Source: Allodiplogaster sudhausi
Lineage: Eukaryota > Nematoda > Chromadorea > Rhabditida > Diplogasteridae
Assembly (NCBI GenBank): GCA_945643635.1
Contig: CALZFC010000058.1
Span: forward strand, 992,001 to 1,056,000
Length of the DNA: 64,000 nucleotides
Direction of reading: 5' to 3'
Each line of letters begins with the position of its first letter. The stretch's first letter is position 1. Both the position numbers and the translations under genes were made by a program. The notes below the pieces were generated by a model. It was not told the DNA's origin and made no database searches. It saw nothing but the letters and a program-made list of their open reading frames with translations. Positions 1 to 11,809 of the stretch are shown piece after piece.

Positions 1-377
1 GGAGAACTGAGAGAGAAGGCCGAGAAGAAGCAAGAGAGAAGCGGTGAAGGGACGCATTTCAACTGAAAAGGAGATCGAAGTCTGATTTTGAGGTATTTAT
101 TTTTATATTAGCCGAATGCGGTAAGCATAGATACGCTTTAAAGGAGCTTTGAACTCGTTAACTCCTACCACGATGTCACTGACACGGTCGATGCATCCTA
201 ATTGCACCTTCTGCTTTTTAGCGAAATGGTTGAAAGCCGAGATTAATGGACTCGTTTAATGAAAAACAAGAGTGATTAGCAATGCCAAGTTGGCATAATA
301 CGTTTCTTTTTTGTCTGTTCGTTTGTTTACTATTGTTTGTTGTATAATATTTCATTTGCACCGGTTTTTACCCGAAG

Positions 378-1214
378 GTCACCTCCTTCTCCGAAGTACT
401 GCCGCGTTCATGCAAGAATCGCATCAATCAGCGAAGCGCGAAGCAAGCGAGTAAGCTTGGAATTTTCTTTTCTCCATTTTCTTTTTATACCTTTTATATT
501 TCGATTGTTTATATGTCTTTCTCGTTTTCTTTTAAACACAGTCTAAACTAAGTTTTATACGCTTCAAACATTTATACACTGTTAGAAGCAGTATTGATTC
601 TGCGCTATTGCATAGCCATTTGAAAGTTAACTTTTGGGGTTTTTTCCGTAGGAAAAAGGCTTAACTATCTTGATGAATTTTTTTTCTTGATTGATTCCCT
701 CTCATTTCCAGCCTCGTCATGCACGCAAGAGCTGCAAGCACTCTTTGGCTGCCTCAAGAAGTGGGAGCTAGACGAAAAGCCATGCCCGCCATAGCACGCT
801 TGCAATATGTGCATACGGCAGAGAAGGCAGCACGCGAGTACCAGGAGGCCGCCAATAAGGTCACCAAACTGTTTTTGTGTACTAAAAAACAGTCAATACA
901 TCATTGACGCTTGACTAACTCCTGCTTTTAAACAATTAAATTATGACGTAATATCACTCTCTATTGATAGAGCGTACTGCTCCTTTCTATAATTAACTCT
1001 ATTTACATTATCCTTACATTATTGTTGAAGCAATTAAAGTAATTACTCGTAAATTACAATAAAAAATCTTGGTAATATTCCCGATTTCTTATCCTTTCCC
1101 TTTCCAGGGCACACTTGGCGAGGCCAGCGATCATCGATGACCACAGCGCAGTTCAACAAGTTGATGCAGCTCTTCCCTCAGCGCAACCTCGGCATTCTTT
1201 CTATCGCCAGTTGA
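378..1214 (+). CDS. Mitochondrial ribosomal protein mS37 (CHCHD1-like), reading frame interrupted
   Basis: Exons read as 378-450, 712-859 and 1108-1214 (donor gtaagc at 451; acceptors at 710-711 and 1106-1107). The family is a small CHCH protein of the mitochondrial small ribosomal subunit. Exon 1 gives a C-K-N-R-I-N-Q-R stretch like the conserved N-R-V-x-x-R before the CHCH fold. Exon 2 opens with C-T-Q-E-L-Q-A-L-F-G-C, a CX9C motif, then a charged helix. Exon 3 gives T-L-G-E and later F-N-K-L-M-Q-L-F-P, matching the T-L-G-E ... L-N-K-L-L-Q-R-F-P tail of human CHCHD1 as remembered. Continuity needs a -1 shift at TAG 792-794 and another at TGA 1138-1140. The second CX9C pair is incomplete (His where the last Cys is expected). 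The start codon was not found; the first exon may lie further upstream. It could be a pseudogene or carry two missing-base errors. The family call is fairly secure; an intact product is not. Confidence 0.6.
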
Positions 1215-2869
1215 AGAGACTGCCCTCACGGCTCTCGAGCGCGAGTTCAAATAGGTCATTAATTCCCTGTGTCAGGGTTAATTTTTCAAATGCAAATTTC
1301 TCGCTCATTAAAAGATTTTCGACGTTCATGCTTCGACATTGTTTTAGTTCAAGCAGTCCAAGTCCATTGCTTGCATCACCTGCACATCGCAAAAATTGAG
1401 TTTCGAGCTCCTTTAAGAAATGAAGCAAAAATACTGGGAAAACATTTGCAACACGAAGGATTCATGGGATGAAATCATGCAATCGCCCAATACTCTTTTT
1501 TACTACCCTATTGATGGTAGAAAAATAAATGGCATAGCAGCTTCGTTTATCTTGACGCATGGAGGTCGCATAGGATAGCAGCTTCGTTTATCTTGACGCA
1601 TGGAGGTCGCATACAAGATTATAGGCATAGCAGCTTCGTTTATCTTGACGCATGGAGGTCGCATACAAGAGTAATGGTTATAATCGGATTTTCAGTTCGG
1701 AAGAGTGGGCCGGTCGATTTGGAAGGGTTATAGATAGTTGGCCAGTTGGTGTACGATGAAAGGGGGGGCATGATGGCTGCCCTTGCCTTTTGTATGCACT
1801 CCCGTGTCCGAGGAAAATTTCTCATTCTAGCCCTCGATATTATGTACATAAACAGGCTCGTATTCAAATGGACTCGAGTAGGCAGCCGGTTTGGTCTTGC
1901 GTATGAAAGGACAACAAACGAATCATTCTTTTCCCCAGGTATCCTTAAAATCATTGCCAGACTTCCAATTCACTTCGAGAAAGTGTCCAGCCATTCAATT
2001 CACAAATTACTACAACAAAAAGTGCAGCACTGAAACCCCGATACTGTAGCAAAAAAAATGATTGCAAGAGTGATTGCTCACGGAGAATGGCCATTAGGCG
2101 ACTGTTGCCTGTTGAAGACTGGCCAGGAAATAGTCCTCTGCCATTGTATTCTCCTGCCTCGTGATCCAACCCCGAGCAGAGAGGGTCATTTTTCCACTCG
2201 TGCAATTGTTGAGCATTACTCATTCATATTATTTCTCACGTCCTCTCTTCCTGTCTCTCTCTCATTCTCTCTCTTCCTCTCAGCCTCTCAATTTTTCTTT
2301 TACTCTTTCTTTCTCTCTCGTTCTTCTTCTTCGCATGTTTCTCTTGCAATCGTGCACACGACTAAACTCTTCCAATCCGGCTCAGCTTGGTTGTGTTCAA
2401 GGCTTGCCTTATTCTCGAATAGTACTATCTATAGTTCCTCACAACATTCATACCTCTTGGAAAAGAGACTTAGTTCTTTTTGTCGAACTGCTTTTTACGA
2501 CTATTTCCAATACATTCTTTCATCTCGCGATGAGTGATGAAATCGCCCGGCTGAAACCGTCTTCTTTCCTACTTTGATCACACAGACAGTGAAGAAGAAA
2601 GAGAGGGAGACGACGACGAACTCTGGTAATCTGACATACGCCTAGTAACATCTCATTGAAAATTGGGGCCTTATAAGATTTACGAACGCCTTATCAAGGA
2701 GTTCGTAAATCTCAAGGCTTTTGGTGTGGGTAGTGCCATATATACGGTAAGAAAATTCTTGCTTCGTTTGAAAGCGCTTCACTTCGGAAATGTGAATACT
2801 GCGAATGCTTATTCATTCACTTTTCCTTTCGAATTAGATTGTGTTTTTAAGTAAGCTTTGTGTTTTCAG
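1215..2869. other. Spacer between mS37-like gene and next gene
   Basis: No convincing complete gene. It holds a three-copy tandem repeat (1534-1665) and a CT-rich stretch near 2240-2340. At about 2663-2746 there is an open stretch followed by a good donor (gtaaga at 2747), but its phase does not fit the next coding exon. It may be a 5' untranslated exon or chance. Confidence 0.5.
1534..1665. repeat. Three-copy 39-bp direct repeat
   Basis: A 39-bp unit beginning ATAGCAGCTTCG and ending GGTCGCATA occurs at 1534-1572, 1575-1613 and 1627-1665 with no difference that I can see. Spacers of 2 and 13 bp separate the copies. No protein frame is conserved across them. Confidence 0.9.
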
Positions 2870-4672
2870 GAATGCGGAGGTTTGTTCCTCTACCAAATCG
2901 TCATAAACTGGTGAGGGATGCGTTGGCCATGGCGGAGGATGCTGTCCGTAAGAGAAGAAGACAGACTGATGACTGCGACGACAATATGCTCGGAATGAAC
3001 GAAGAAGAAGAGCACGATAACGCGGAGTCTTCCCCTGATGAAATGGAAGACGAGATGAGCACTCCGGACCCTGCTTGTAAGGAATATTTCTGTTTTTCCT
3101 TCAAACTGTTTATTAGACTTAATTTTTAGGTTTTTTTTATTAAAATGTTTCTTTTTTGGTTGATTTGTAGTAAATTTTTAGTGGCAGATCATCGTTCAAT
3201 GTTGACGGAGCTAAGTGAAGTCCCTTCCGAAGTACTCTGTCGACTACAGTTCTTGATCGACAACTCGTTTAGCTACGCCGGTTCGTTACTTTTCGTTTGT
3301 GATGCAAGCTTGTTCAAAAAAGTATGACCGTTACCTTTATTAGATAAATTGCTTATGCTGCAAGAAATTGTCACTCGGAAATTGTTGTTCACAGGACTCG
3401 ACATGTACTTTTCTGGTCTCAAAAGGCATTCTAGGTTATAATATTAGCACTAACATTTAACTAATTGTCGATTTGTACGCCTGCAGATTAAAATGCTGGC
3501 CATTGTCACTGATGCCGCTGGACCTGGATGACTCCCATCGGGCCAGGGAGGGTATAGTGTCTATTGCTGCTGTATACTTTGGTGCAAAGGACCCGTCGAC
3601 GAAAGTGCATGACCGACTTCTTAAGTATGTTACGCTAGAGCTAGAAGGCTCGAAGCAAGAAGGAGAGAGGCCTCTCTTACGCCACACTCAAGTCACTCGC
3701 GAGGGATGGTCCTGAAGAGATGTTCCCCGTCTACGCAACCATCTATGGAGCTCTTAAAGCAGTTGGTGTCTCTCTCTCCCTCTCTGAGTCTGTGATTCAC
3801 ACACATTTAGCTCGAATTTGATCGCGAACGACGCGTCTTCAAGGACTCAAAGGAGAAAATACCTCAGGTCATACTTGAAAATAAAGCGAAAAAACCTAGT
3901 TAAACAATAAAATAAGTACTCAAAAAATAATAAAAATTCTTTGGAGTTAAAAAATATAAAACTAGGGAGCTGTTGTTGTCACTTTCGACCGCGTCCGCGT
4001 CAATGAGATGGCCAGAACTCCCGATCAGCGATTCTTCGTCACGCCTGTGGTTGGATCCTTTTGCATTGTCTATGCATTTAAATGGTAATATTTGAAATGC
4101 ATTTTCGAATACATCAGGTTCTGGAAATGTCCTGGCTGCGATGAAGCGCTGCAGCTCTAAGAGAGGTCCACTCCGAACCGTTGTGAAACTTGTCGCTGAG
4201 AACTGTCTCGATCAGGTTATGCTGTTTCTCTGCTTGCTAAGCCTAAGATTCCTCCTTCTCTTAGCTCATCCCTGTCGAATCTCATCATTTGTACACCGTC
4301 TCGGACAAGCCACAGAAGGATCTTCTTTCCATTCCAATGGAAATGCTCAACGCATGTGTCGGTACGTGTGTATTACTCTTCTTATCGATAGACTAGGCTA
4401 ACCCTTCTCCTCTAGATGCATTCATGGAGGCAATCTCTGTCGAGAATGGAGAGAAAGACGGGCTGGAAGTTTCGGTGTGCACGCTGTGGGCCCATTTTTG
4501 GACCTATCTTACGTCAGTTTCTCTATTCTTTCACTTTGTTAACTTCTCAAAATTTCAATTATGTAAGCTTTATTACATTCCAAACAGTTATATTTATTAT
4601 AGAACGCAGGCGCGCTACAACCGTAAGAAGGCTCTCGGCGCGACTTCACAGGCGACTTCAGGCACCGAGTAG
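2870..4672 (+). CDS. Unrecognised multi-exon gene, two frame discontinuities
   Basis: Exons read as 2870-3076 (ATG at 2872 just after a TTTTCAG acceptor), 3182-3280, 3395-3434, 3487-3767, 3811-3867, 3966-4084, 4118-4215, 4265-4361, 4416-4512 and 4603-4672 (TAG). The N-terminal part has a basic then very acidic tract. It then carries a W-P-L-S-L-M-P-L-D-L block followed by A-V-Y-F-G, which loosely resembles the D-G-V ... L-W-P ... G-L-W-F-G pattern of some transposon-derived proteins (weak, from memory). The C-terminal half is regular coding sequence but I do not recognise it. Phases join cleanly at most junctions. The frame must shift near 3660 (inside exon 4) and again at the 4084/4118 junction, where the direct continuation would give a C-P-G-C ... 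C-E-T-C zinc-ribbon-like reading broken by two stops. It could be a pseudogene, two fused fragments, or carry sequence errors. Confidence 0.45.
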
Positions 4673-7600
4673 ACTCCGGCCACGTAAGCTGAAAATACTG
4701 CTAAATGCAGTTTGTTAACTAATTCTTTATTTAAGTAACTGTTTCTGCGGTTTGATTGATCTTTTATTTTCCTACCTCGTTAAATTTGTGTATTTTTATA
4801 ACAATTTTGAAGTTAATTGCTCTATTTTTTTGGAAATTGATAATTTTGATGTTAAGTAGCAACTCGCAATATTATAGGCTATGCAATTCTTAAAAAATCA
4901 CCAATAATCACGTATTTATTGCTTATTTCCGCATCTGATAAAGTATTTCGATGAATGCCTAATAACTTGAAATTGATTCCTTATAAGGCCGTTTTGAAGC
5001 CTTACGACGTATTTTTGATCCGTTATTTGTGACGACGATACTCGAATGAGACCTCGTTAGGTCTCAATTCGGTATTATTAGGGGCAACTCAGAGTACCAG
5101 AGAAGGAAGTGAGGGGAATGACAAGGAATTTAAGTATGAGGTGAATAGGCTGTGATGGAGAGCTACTAAGAGAGGGAGTTTAATATTATTGCCATATGCA
5201 ATGAATTATCTTCGTCTTATATAAGAACGAAGACAAAAGTGACTTGTACATATTATTGTAATTTGTTATAGTCGTCTCATGGCATGATGAGTTCAGCCGA
5301 GCGAAACGACTGAGATCTCGGCAGTTCGACAATTTACCGGCGGAAACTACTCTGGAGCACCTTAATGGACATTTAATAATTTACTTATTTACTTTATATG
5401 CATGCCAGACAGTCTTTCTGAGAAAAAAAAGTCAATTTTTTTTGGGAAAAAAATCTTTTTCTGCTCTGAATGCGAGCAGCTGAAGATGCTACTATGCAAT
5501 TTTTTTTATGTTTAAGCATAAATATTCCTTAACATTTTTTGCAAAAATTATGGTGCCTTTACCTAATTGCCTTTAACTAAACATTTATGAGCTTGCATTA
5601 AGCAACATTCATTTGGATGGATGTTTCATAGTTGGCGAAGATCGGCTGATTGGTCACGTCTCTAATTATCTGTTTTTGAGTTTTTTAATTCCATAAAGTG
5701 AAGCACTTGAGAAAAGAAGCATTAGAAGGGCCCCTAAATGGGCTCTTTTACTCAACAGGTCACTAATTGATATGAATTTCCTTCTCCAAAGTCACGGAAG
5801 AAGAGGAAAGAAGCTCAAGAGCTCGCTCGAGAAAAGGAAAGGCTGATTAGAGTTGTCTGGCTAAATTGGTATTCTTGAAGTGATGGTTGAGTGGAGGAGA
5901 AAGTGCGTGGGAGGAAGCGGAGGAAGAAGCCTTCGCAGGAGGAATCTGCAGAGATCTCGGGGTATACAACAAACAGCTAAATAGAACAAGAAGGCCGACT
6001 AGTTGCTTTCACTATTCCTTCAATTTTTCGGCGTTGCGTTCACAACTTTACTGAACTTCGCTCACGAACAATTAAGAGTAAAGCTATTTGATTCTCGAAA
6101 GATTTCCACTTCAAATGTTTCTCTCTTTTGACCGGAACAAAATATCGTTCATGTTTTCTCTCCATCAGGCTAGATATTCTAAAAAAAAAAAAGCAGGAAT
6201 TTCCCTTCCTATAATAAATGTCAACATAGTTGCATAATGTTGATTCGGATGAGTGAAGAAACGCGGAAATGCGGGATCTTAGGCTTTGGTTAGCCGATTA
6301 CACAGAAAAAAAATCATAGAACGCGAAATCTCATCCAGGCTCTGACGAGTTCTTAATGCGTACACGTACATACATATTTAAAAGCTGTCAGCCATTTGTT
6401 TATGAACTGATTGTGAGATGCAAACATTGAAATCGGCTTAATTAATTAAGAATGTAAATAATTTATCATGACGAACTTTTTGTTGGAACTCACAGCAAAG
6501 TCTTCGGAATTTGCAAAATTTAATTGTAATTAATTCGCTTAACTTTTTTATACGTCGCCGTGAGAGATGTGAGTGAACCTGGTGATGTCTCACTGTCACC
6601 TTTCTGCCAATTCGCATACTGTGGCCGAGATGATTTTTGCTTGAATTGTTGCGACTCTCCCTGTTTGTTCTCATCCGCCCCCTCAACAGAAAAGGGCACC
6701 GCCAGCCACCTCCGGAACAAATAATGCGCCTCCCGAGGCACCCTAGACTGGTCTGAATGAGAGAGCGCGTAGTCTCAGGAAGTGCAGAGAAAATCTGACG
6801 TGGAAAAAGTAGCTGCGAAAGCGTCTCCCCCTCCCCCCCCCCCCCCCCCCCCACCTGCTCGCTCTACACTTTCACACGACATTTACGCGGCCTTGCTTTT
6901 TCGGTCGAAATCATGCAAATTTAAATGTAGCCTCACGGGTCAACGGCGCAGGCAGTAAAGAATTCATAAGCTTTGAGCAGCTATCACAATGATTTCGACA
7001 GGGCAACTCATCATCTTTTGTCATTGAAATCAACATCCTTTTGTTAGAGATGAAGGAATATTTTGTTCGTTAGAAATAACCTGGCTGTCACGATCTTTCT
7101 TGCTCATGGAAAACAATGCAAATATATCGGAATGGCCAATATTTTGTTCTAATTTTTATGCCCTAAGATCAACTGTTCGAAGGAAATGTGAACATTGACT
7201 TCAAAAGTAGATACTTGATGTCCAATCGTAAATACTCCCATGTTTAGTCGTAAGCAACTTTCCTCAGATATAAGGACGAATTAGTCATCTTGTTGTAATA
7301 ATATTGTAAAGGCTTCTCAGATTTCTCTTTGAGTCAAGACTCCTACACTGTACTCAAACTTATCATACCCAGTCTATGGAAAAGTTTGAGGCTATCTAAA
7401 GAATAAAACGCTCGTATTCGCAAGTTCATGGATCAAAAAACATTTGAAGTTAAATAATTTGTCATCTCTTGCTGACAAAGTATTCTTTTTGGCATGATTC
7501 ATGAGAGAAGCGATGAAGGCTGAGGCACTCTCGGCTACACAAATGATTCTTGTCAACACATTGTTGCGTTGACATTCAAGTGTGTGCAAACTGTAAATGG

Positions 7601-8930
7601 CAAATGCACTTTTATCATCTGCTCAAGAATCTACGTAAACTTTTACATAAAATCAGGTGGTCTTAAAGGCGCAATCTCCGATGGCTGAAGTCAGTCTCAA
7701 AACATAAAATGCAAAAATACCCCCAATTCCCAGGCATCCGGACGCCGCATCTTCTAAGCTGTGCTGGAAAATTGAACAACATCTCGTCTTTTATTAGAAA
7801 ATCTGTTCCGTTGCCCTCCTAGATTCCACTAATATCTTGCCGTGTTTTCAAAAGAAACGCAAGTGCATCGTCATCTCCATAGCATTTCAGTCGATTGGCT
7901 CATTTGTCAGATTTCTCTTGTTTTCCCCATAAAGTTCACATGTATGGTGCCAACTATTATAGGATGGGCGCTTTGTTTAAAGTGATCGGCCGACCGGCCG
8001 CAGGCTACACTATGAAGTGCTCTCTGGGAGGGCCGGTCACGTGTGCCTGACCATGAGAAGGGAAAGAGGGCGGTGTTGTCTCCGAATTGAATGACAGAGG
8101 GCTATCAGGTTTGATCAGGGAGAAGAGAAAGGGAAGGATGAGAGGAAAGAGAAAGAGAAAGAGATGAAATGATAGAAATGATAGACGTGTTCTTTAGTCG
8201 AATTGCGAGCAACATTCATATCTATCGTTTAGAATTAAGATTAGTGCATCGTTTCTCTACGTTTTAGTTGCTGTTCTCAGACACGAGACAATTTCTTTTT
8301 TATCCCAATTGCATTCTGAAAGTGTCTCATCCCGCGTGTATTATTCCCCTAATTCTCAGGAGAGAAAATTCCCTTTCTTACCTTAGCAGCTTTTAGTTAG
8401 CCCGCCCTCTGCAGAGGGCCTCTGAGATATGAATTAGCTTGAGCAATTAGATAATAATACCATGTACTGTGGAAGTAGTCAGCAACATTGTCTTCTCAAG
8501 CCGTTTATTATTCTCGTGGATGCAATTCTTCTGCTCTTTGATGCCGAACCCCTATAACAATTTAACCAATTTGGAGACACGACACTGGCGAGATTCCACT
8601 GGTCCGAACCGTAAAAAGCAAATCATCCTAGCTTTGTCGTAGTTTCCTACTACATACTTTCCCCAACTGCTCTCTCTCTCTCTCTCTCTCTCGCTCTGTC
8701 CTTCTCTCTCTTTCTCTCTCTCCCACTCGTTTTCTCCCTCTTTCGAGCGCGCTCTCTCTCTCCATATATCTCTGCTTCTCTCTCTATCTCCGGATCTGCA
8801 ACAGGAGTGCATAATTATTAAATTATAGTGAACGCTTCCTTCTCCAACGAACAGTTATACTAGAACTATTCTTAAAAGGTATCGTGACAGAATTATTGGC
8901 AGGCAAATTTTAATATCCATCTTGCCGAAA
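4673..8930. other. Non-coding spacer
   Basis: AT-rich with frequent stops in all frames. I see no gene. Notable content: a lysine/glutamate-rich open stretch at about 5793-5877 after an AAAG acceptor-like site (too short to call), a poly-C run around 6831-6852, a GGCCG-rich palindromic patch near 7985-8000, and a CT microsatellite at 8671-8790. Confidence 0.5.
8671..8790. repeat. CT microsatellite (imperfect)
   Basis: A pure CT core at about 8671-8693 followed by CT/TTTCT/CGCT variants. Confidence 0.85.
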
Positions 8931-9349
8931 CAGATCAAAATGTGCTATCGAAAGGATCAATTAAGAGTTTGCTAATCCTCCACTTTCACTCTCTGTCCCT
9001 CTCTTCCTATATCTTTCACTTTTTCTCTCCATCTCTTTTCTTTTCATTCACTCTGCGTGCTGTTTCAAATGTCAGTACTTCCAAGCATCTTCATGCCTGT
9101 TTCCTCTGCCTTCAATTCCCCTCCTCCGGCCCTTTTCTCACTAGTCTCTTGCAGATGACAAGGATGTGCAAAAATGTAAACAAACACGTGAAAAAATGGA
9201 AGTACTGACATTTGAAACAGCGCGCAGAGTGAATGAAAAGAGAAGAGATGGAGAGAAAAAGTGAAAGATATAGGAAGAGAGGGACAGAGAGTGAAAGTGG
9301 AGGATTAGCAAACTCTTAATTGATCCTTTCGATAGCACATTTTGATCTG
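8931..9349. repeat. Long inverted repeat, 153-bp arms, 113-bp loop
   Basis: Bases 8931-9083 are the reverse complement of 9197-9349 at 151 of 153 positions by my comparison. The differences are one T/C within the CTCTTTTC/CTCTTCTC segment and one T/C in TGCGTGCTG/TGCGCGCTG. The loop is 9084-9196. A transcript through it on either strand would fold into a long, nearly perfect duplex. The two similar open frames seen on opposite strands here are only the mirror images of the arms. No target-site duplication is visible next to the arms. Confidence 0.95.
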
Positions 9350-10099
9350 ATGTAGTGATGAAAAGAGCATGGCATGCCTTGCTTGTCCATGCGGTCATGT
9401 GCAATCCACATGGCTTATTCTGCTTCTTCAGTTGGATTCTTCGCAGAGGCACGATCATCCCTGCTTTGCTTGAGGCTCTTTGAACTCTATGCATTTGTAG
9501 TGTCCGGAAACTTCCATTTTTGCTGTCGTGTTATTTCACACGTAAACACTCGTGTACAGCGAAGCATTTTGTGTATGCAGTATGCTTTTCGGTTTGCAAC
9601 ATATATTACGTTGTATTTTTTGCCTTTTATAGAACTTCTTCCTCTTTCACGAAGGAAGTGTTTTTGACTGAAAATTGTCTGTCTCGCTTGATTCGCAGAA
9701 ATACCCACACATTTGTGCCAAATGCAGTCACAAACAATATTTAATCAGTGTTTTTAGATTTCGTCACTCAATCAGAATGATGTGACATACATACATAGTA
9801 TGAATGTACATATTTTGACATTTCCGTGCTGTTATCTGATATTTGAAGCCTTGGCCAAGCCATCGGTCTATATAAACACTCGTCTGAACTTACGTACTCA
9901 AATGTACAAATCTCTAATGTGTTCGCAGAATTGGTCGACGTCCAGTGTTTAGTTTGCAGGGCTGGTACATTTAGAGACATTTCTCTTTTTTATATATTAA
10001 AATGGAACATCACATGTACTTCTCCTCTTTCTTCCTCTCGCCCGCCTTTTCTGCTGTTTCTACCTTTTTTAATATTTAGTTTCTTCATTGTTTTCCAAG

Positions 10100-11809
10100 T
10101 TCACGGCCTCGCACCTCCCAACCTGCACGCCTCTTTGTTTGCCCACTTGTATTGCACACCCAATGCCAGCGGTTATCAAGGTGCAGTACTTTCAATTCAG
10201 CTGTATTCTTTGGTTTCTGGTATTTCAAAGCATTCTTATCTATCGTCTTTTTCAGCCCCTCACCTCATTTAAAATACCAACTAAATGGCAATCAGTCGGA
10301 AAACGTGGTGCGAAGGTGAGCGTTTTGTGCTCAGAGAGAAAAAGGTACTCTATTGCACAGGGTTAATGGTAAGCTATTCTTATACTTTCAATTTCAGCAG
10401 TCTATTCTCCAAAGAGAATTGATGTGAGAAATATGCATTTACATATACATATGTTGGCATCGGCCATCGCGAACCTATTATGTGACCCTGTGCAATAAAT
10501 ATTATTACATATATGTATATGTTTGTACATAAAGGAAAAGAAAGAATCTTTTGAATACTCAGTGGTTGATCCCTTTGTCTGCGCACTCGGTTGAATATCA
10601 AAATCATGAAGTACATGGAATGTTCAAGAAACGTAAGTGCTGTCATGTGTCCGTCCCGTTTGTTTTTCCCCTTCGTTCCACCGTAATCTGTAACATCACC
10701 GAAAGATTCGTACACATTGGAGCAGTTCGTGAGCTAGTTTATCTGCTCTAAATTGTACTTGACAGGAGACCAAAAGTGACACTGGAACTATACTCTATGG
10801 AATTCGGGTCTCGCGTTGCTTCTTGCCCCAGACATTTTGGCCTCATCTTCACAAAATCGTCCCTTGAACCCTTCATGTTTACACCTTGCAGTGGATTCAC
10901 CATCAGACACCCACCAACGCGCTTCTCAGCCCGTAATATATTACGGAGACTTTATAAAATGCTAGTAAATAATGGCCGTTCCTGGAATTGAAATGTGAAC
11001 AGATTGTTCCCTCTTCGGCACTTCTTCGATGTAATGTGAAGCATAAGAAACCACATATATAAATGCAAGCGTTTCATACAAATTCGTTCTATAGCCCCTT
11101 TTTCACATCAGATTCACGGCATATTTATAGCTATTTATCTATTCATTACCTGTCTATTTTAAGTTATTTCTCTTGATCTACGGAATTTCTGGTAGTTTTT
11201 ACCCCGCTTTCTCGTATGACCAGTCTGCTGGAATTGCTCAATTGTTCACTGAATGAACATCTTTGCCACCTGCGCAGGCTACACCTTTGTTAGCATGATA
11301 GATGAAATATTCCCTGGTATTCCCTTCAGTGGTCACAAAAAGCTGAATCCTCTTGATTCTCGCGATCAGAACCTCGTTTCTTGTGGGTATTTCTTGTAAT
11401 TCTTAGTTGTCTGCTATACAGTCATCTTCCACTTTCCAATCGTGCGCACCTCCGGGAGGATCCATGTCTAGAGTCTCATCTTCTATTTCTCTGTCTCACT
11501 CTCTCACGCTCTCTCTCACTCTCTCTCTCTCTCTCTGTCTCCCTCTCTCTCGCCGAGGGCACCGACTCGGATATCCGGAAGTGTAGGCTTTTGGTTCATC
11601 CGCAGTGGGCACGTTGTAGACAATTCTTCCCATCACATTTCTCCATTTCTCTCAAACAGTTATGGGATTGGCATTTTTCGTAGATTTCCGACCACGAAGC
11701 GAACAAAGTATTTGAAACGAAACCAGTTCGGAAAGTGCACGTTTGCAAGATGAGTGGAAATGACGAGATTCATAAAAGACGAGGAAAAGGAGAACAGGAG
11801 AACGAGTAG
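10100..11809 (+). CDS. Possible split gene, unidentified (partial model)
   Basis: Several exon-like pieces join in phase: 10100-10180 to 10256-10344 (phase 0, then 2) and 10535-10632 (entering after one base, with donor gtaagt). Further on are a coding-like stretch at about 10754-10850, an exon-like stretch at about 11279-11382 (M-I-D-E-I-F-P-G-I-P inside it), and a terminal piece 11684-11809 after TTTTTCGTAG. The last encodes 41 residues with a basic, Glu-rich tail and a TAG at 11807. The middle junctions do not all agree in phase, so the model is incomplete, and the first piece may not be coding. I do not recognise the product. Confidence 0.25.

Noticed and set aside
4118..4215. C-P-G-C ... 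C-E-T-C zinc ribbon
   Set aside because: That frame has two stops, while another frame joins the next exon smoothly. Left as an open point in the gene entry.
8942..9494. Similar hydrophobic proteins encoded on opposite strands
   Set aside because: They are the two arms of the inverted repeat read outward; there is no sign of coding selection.
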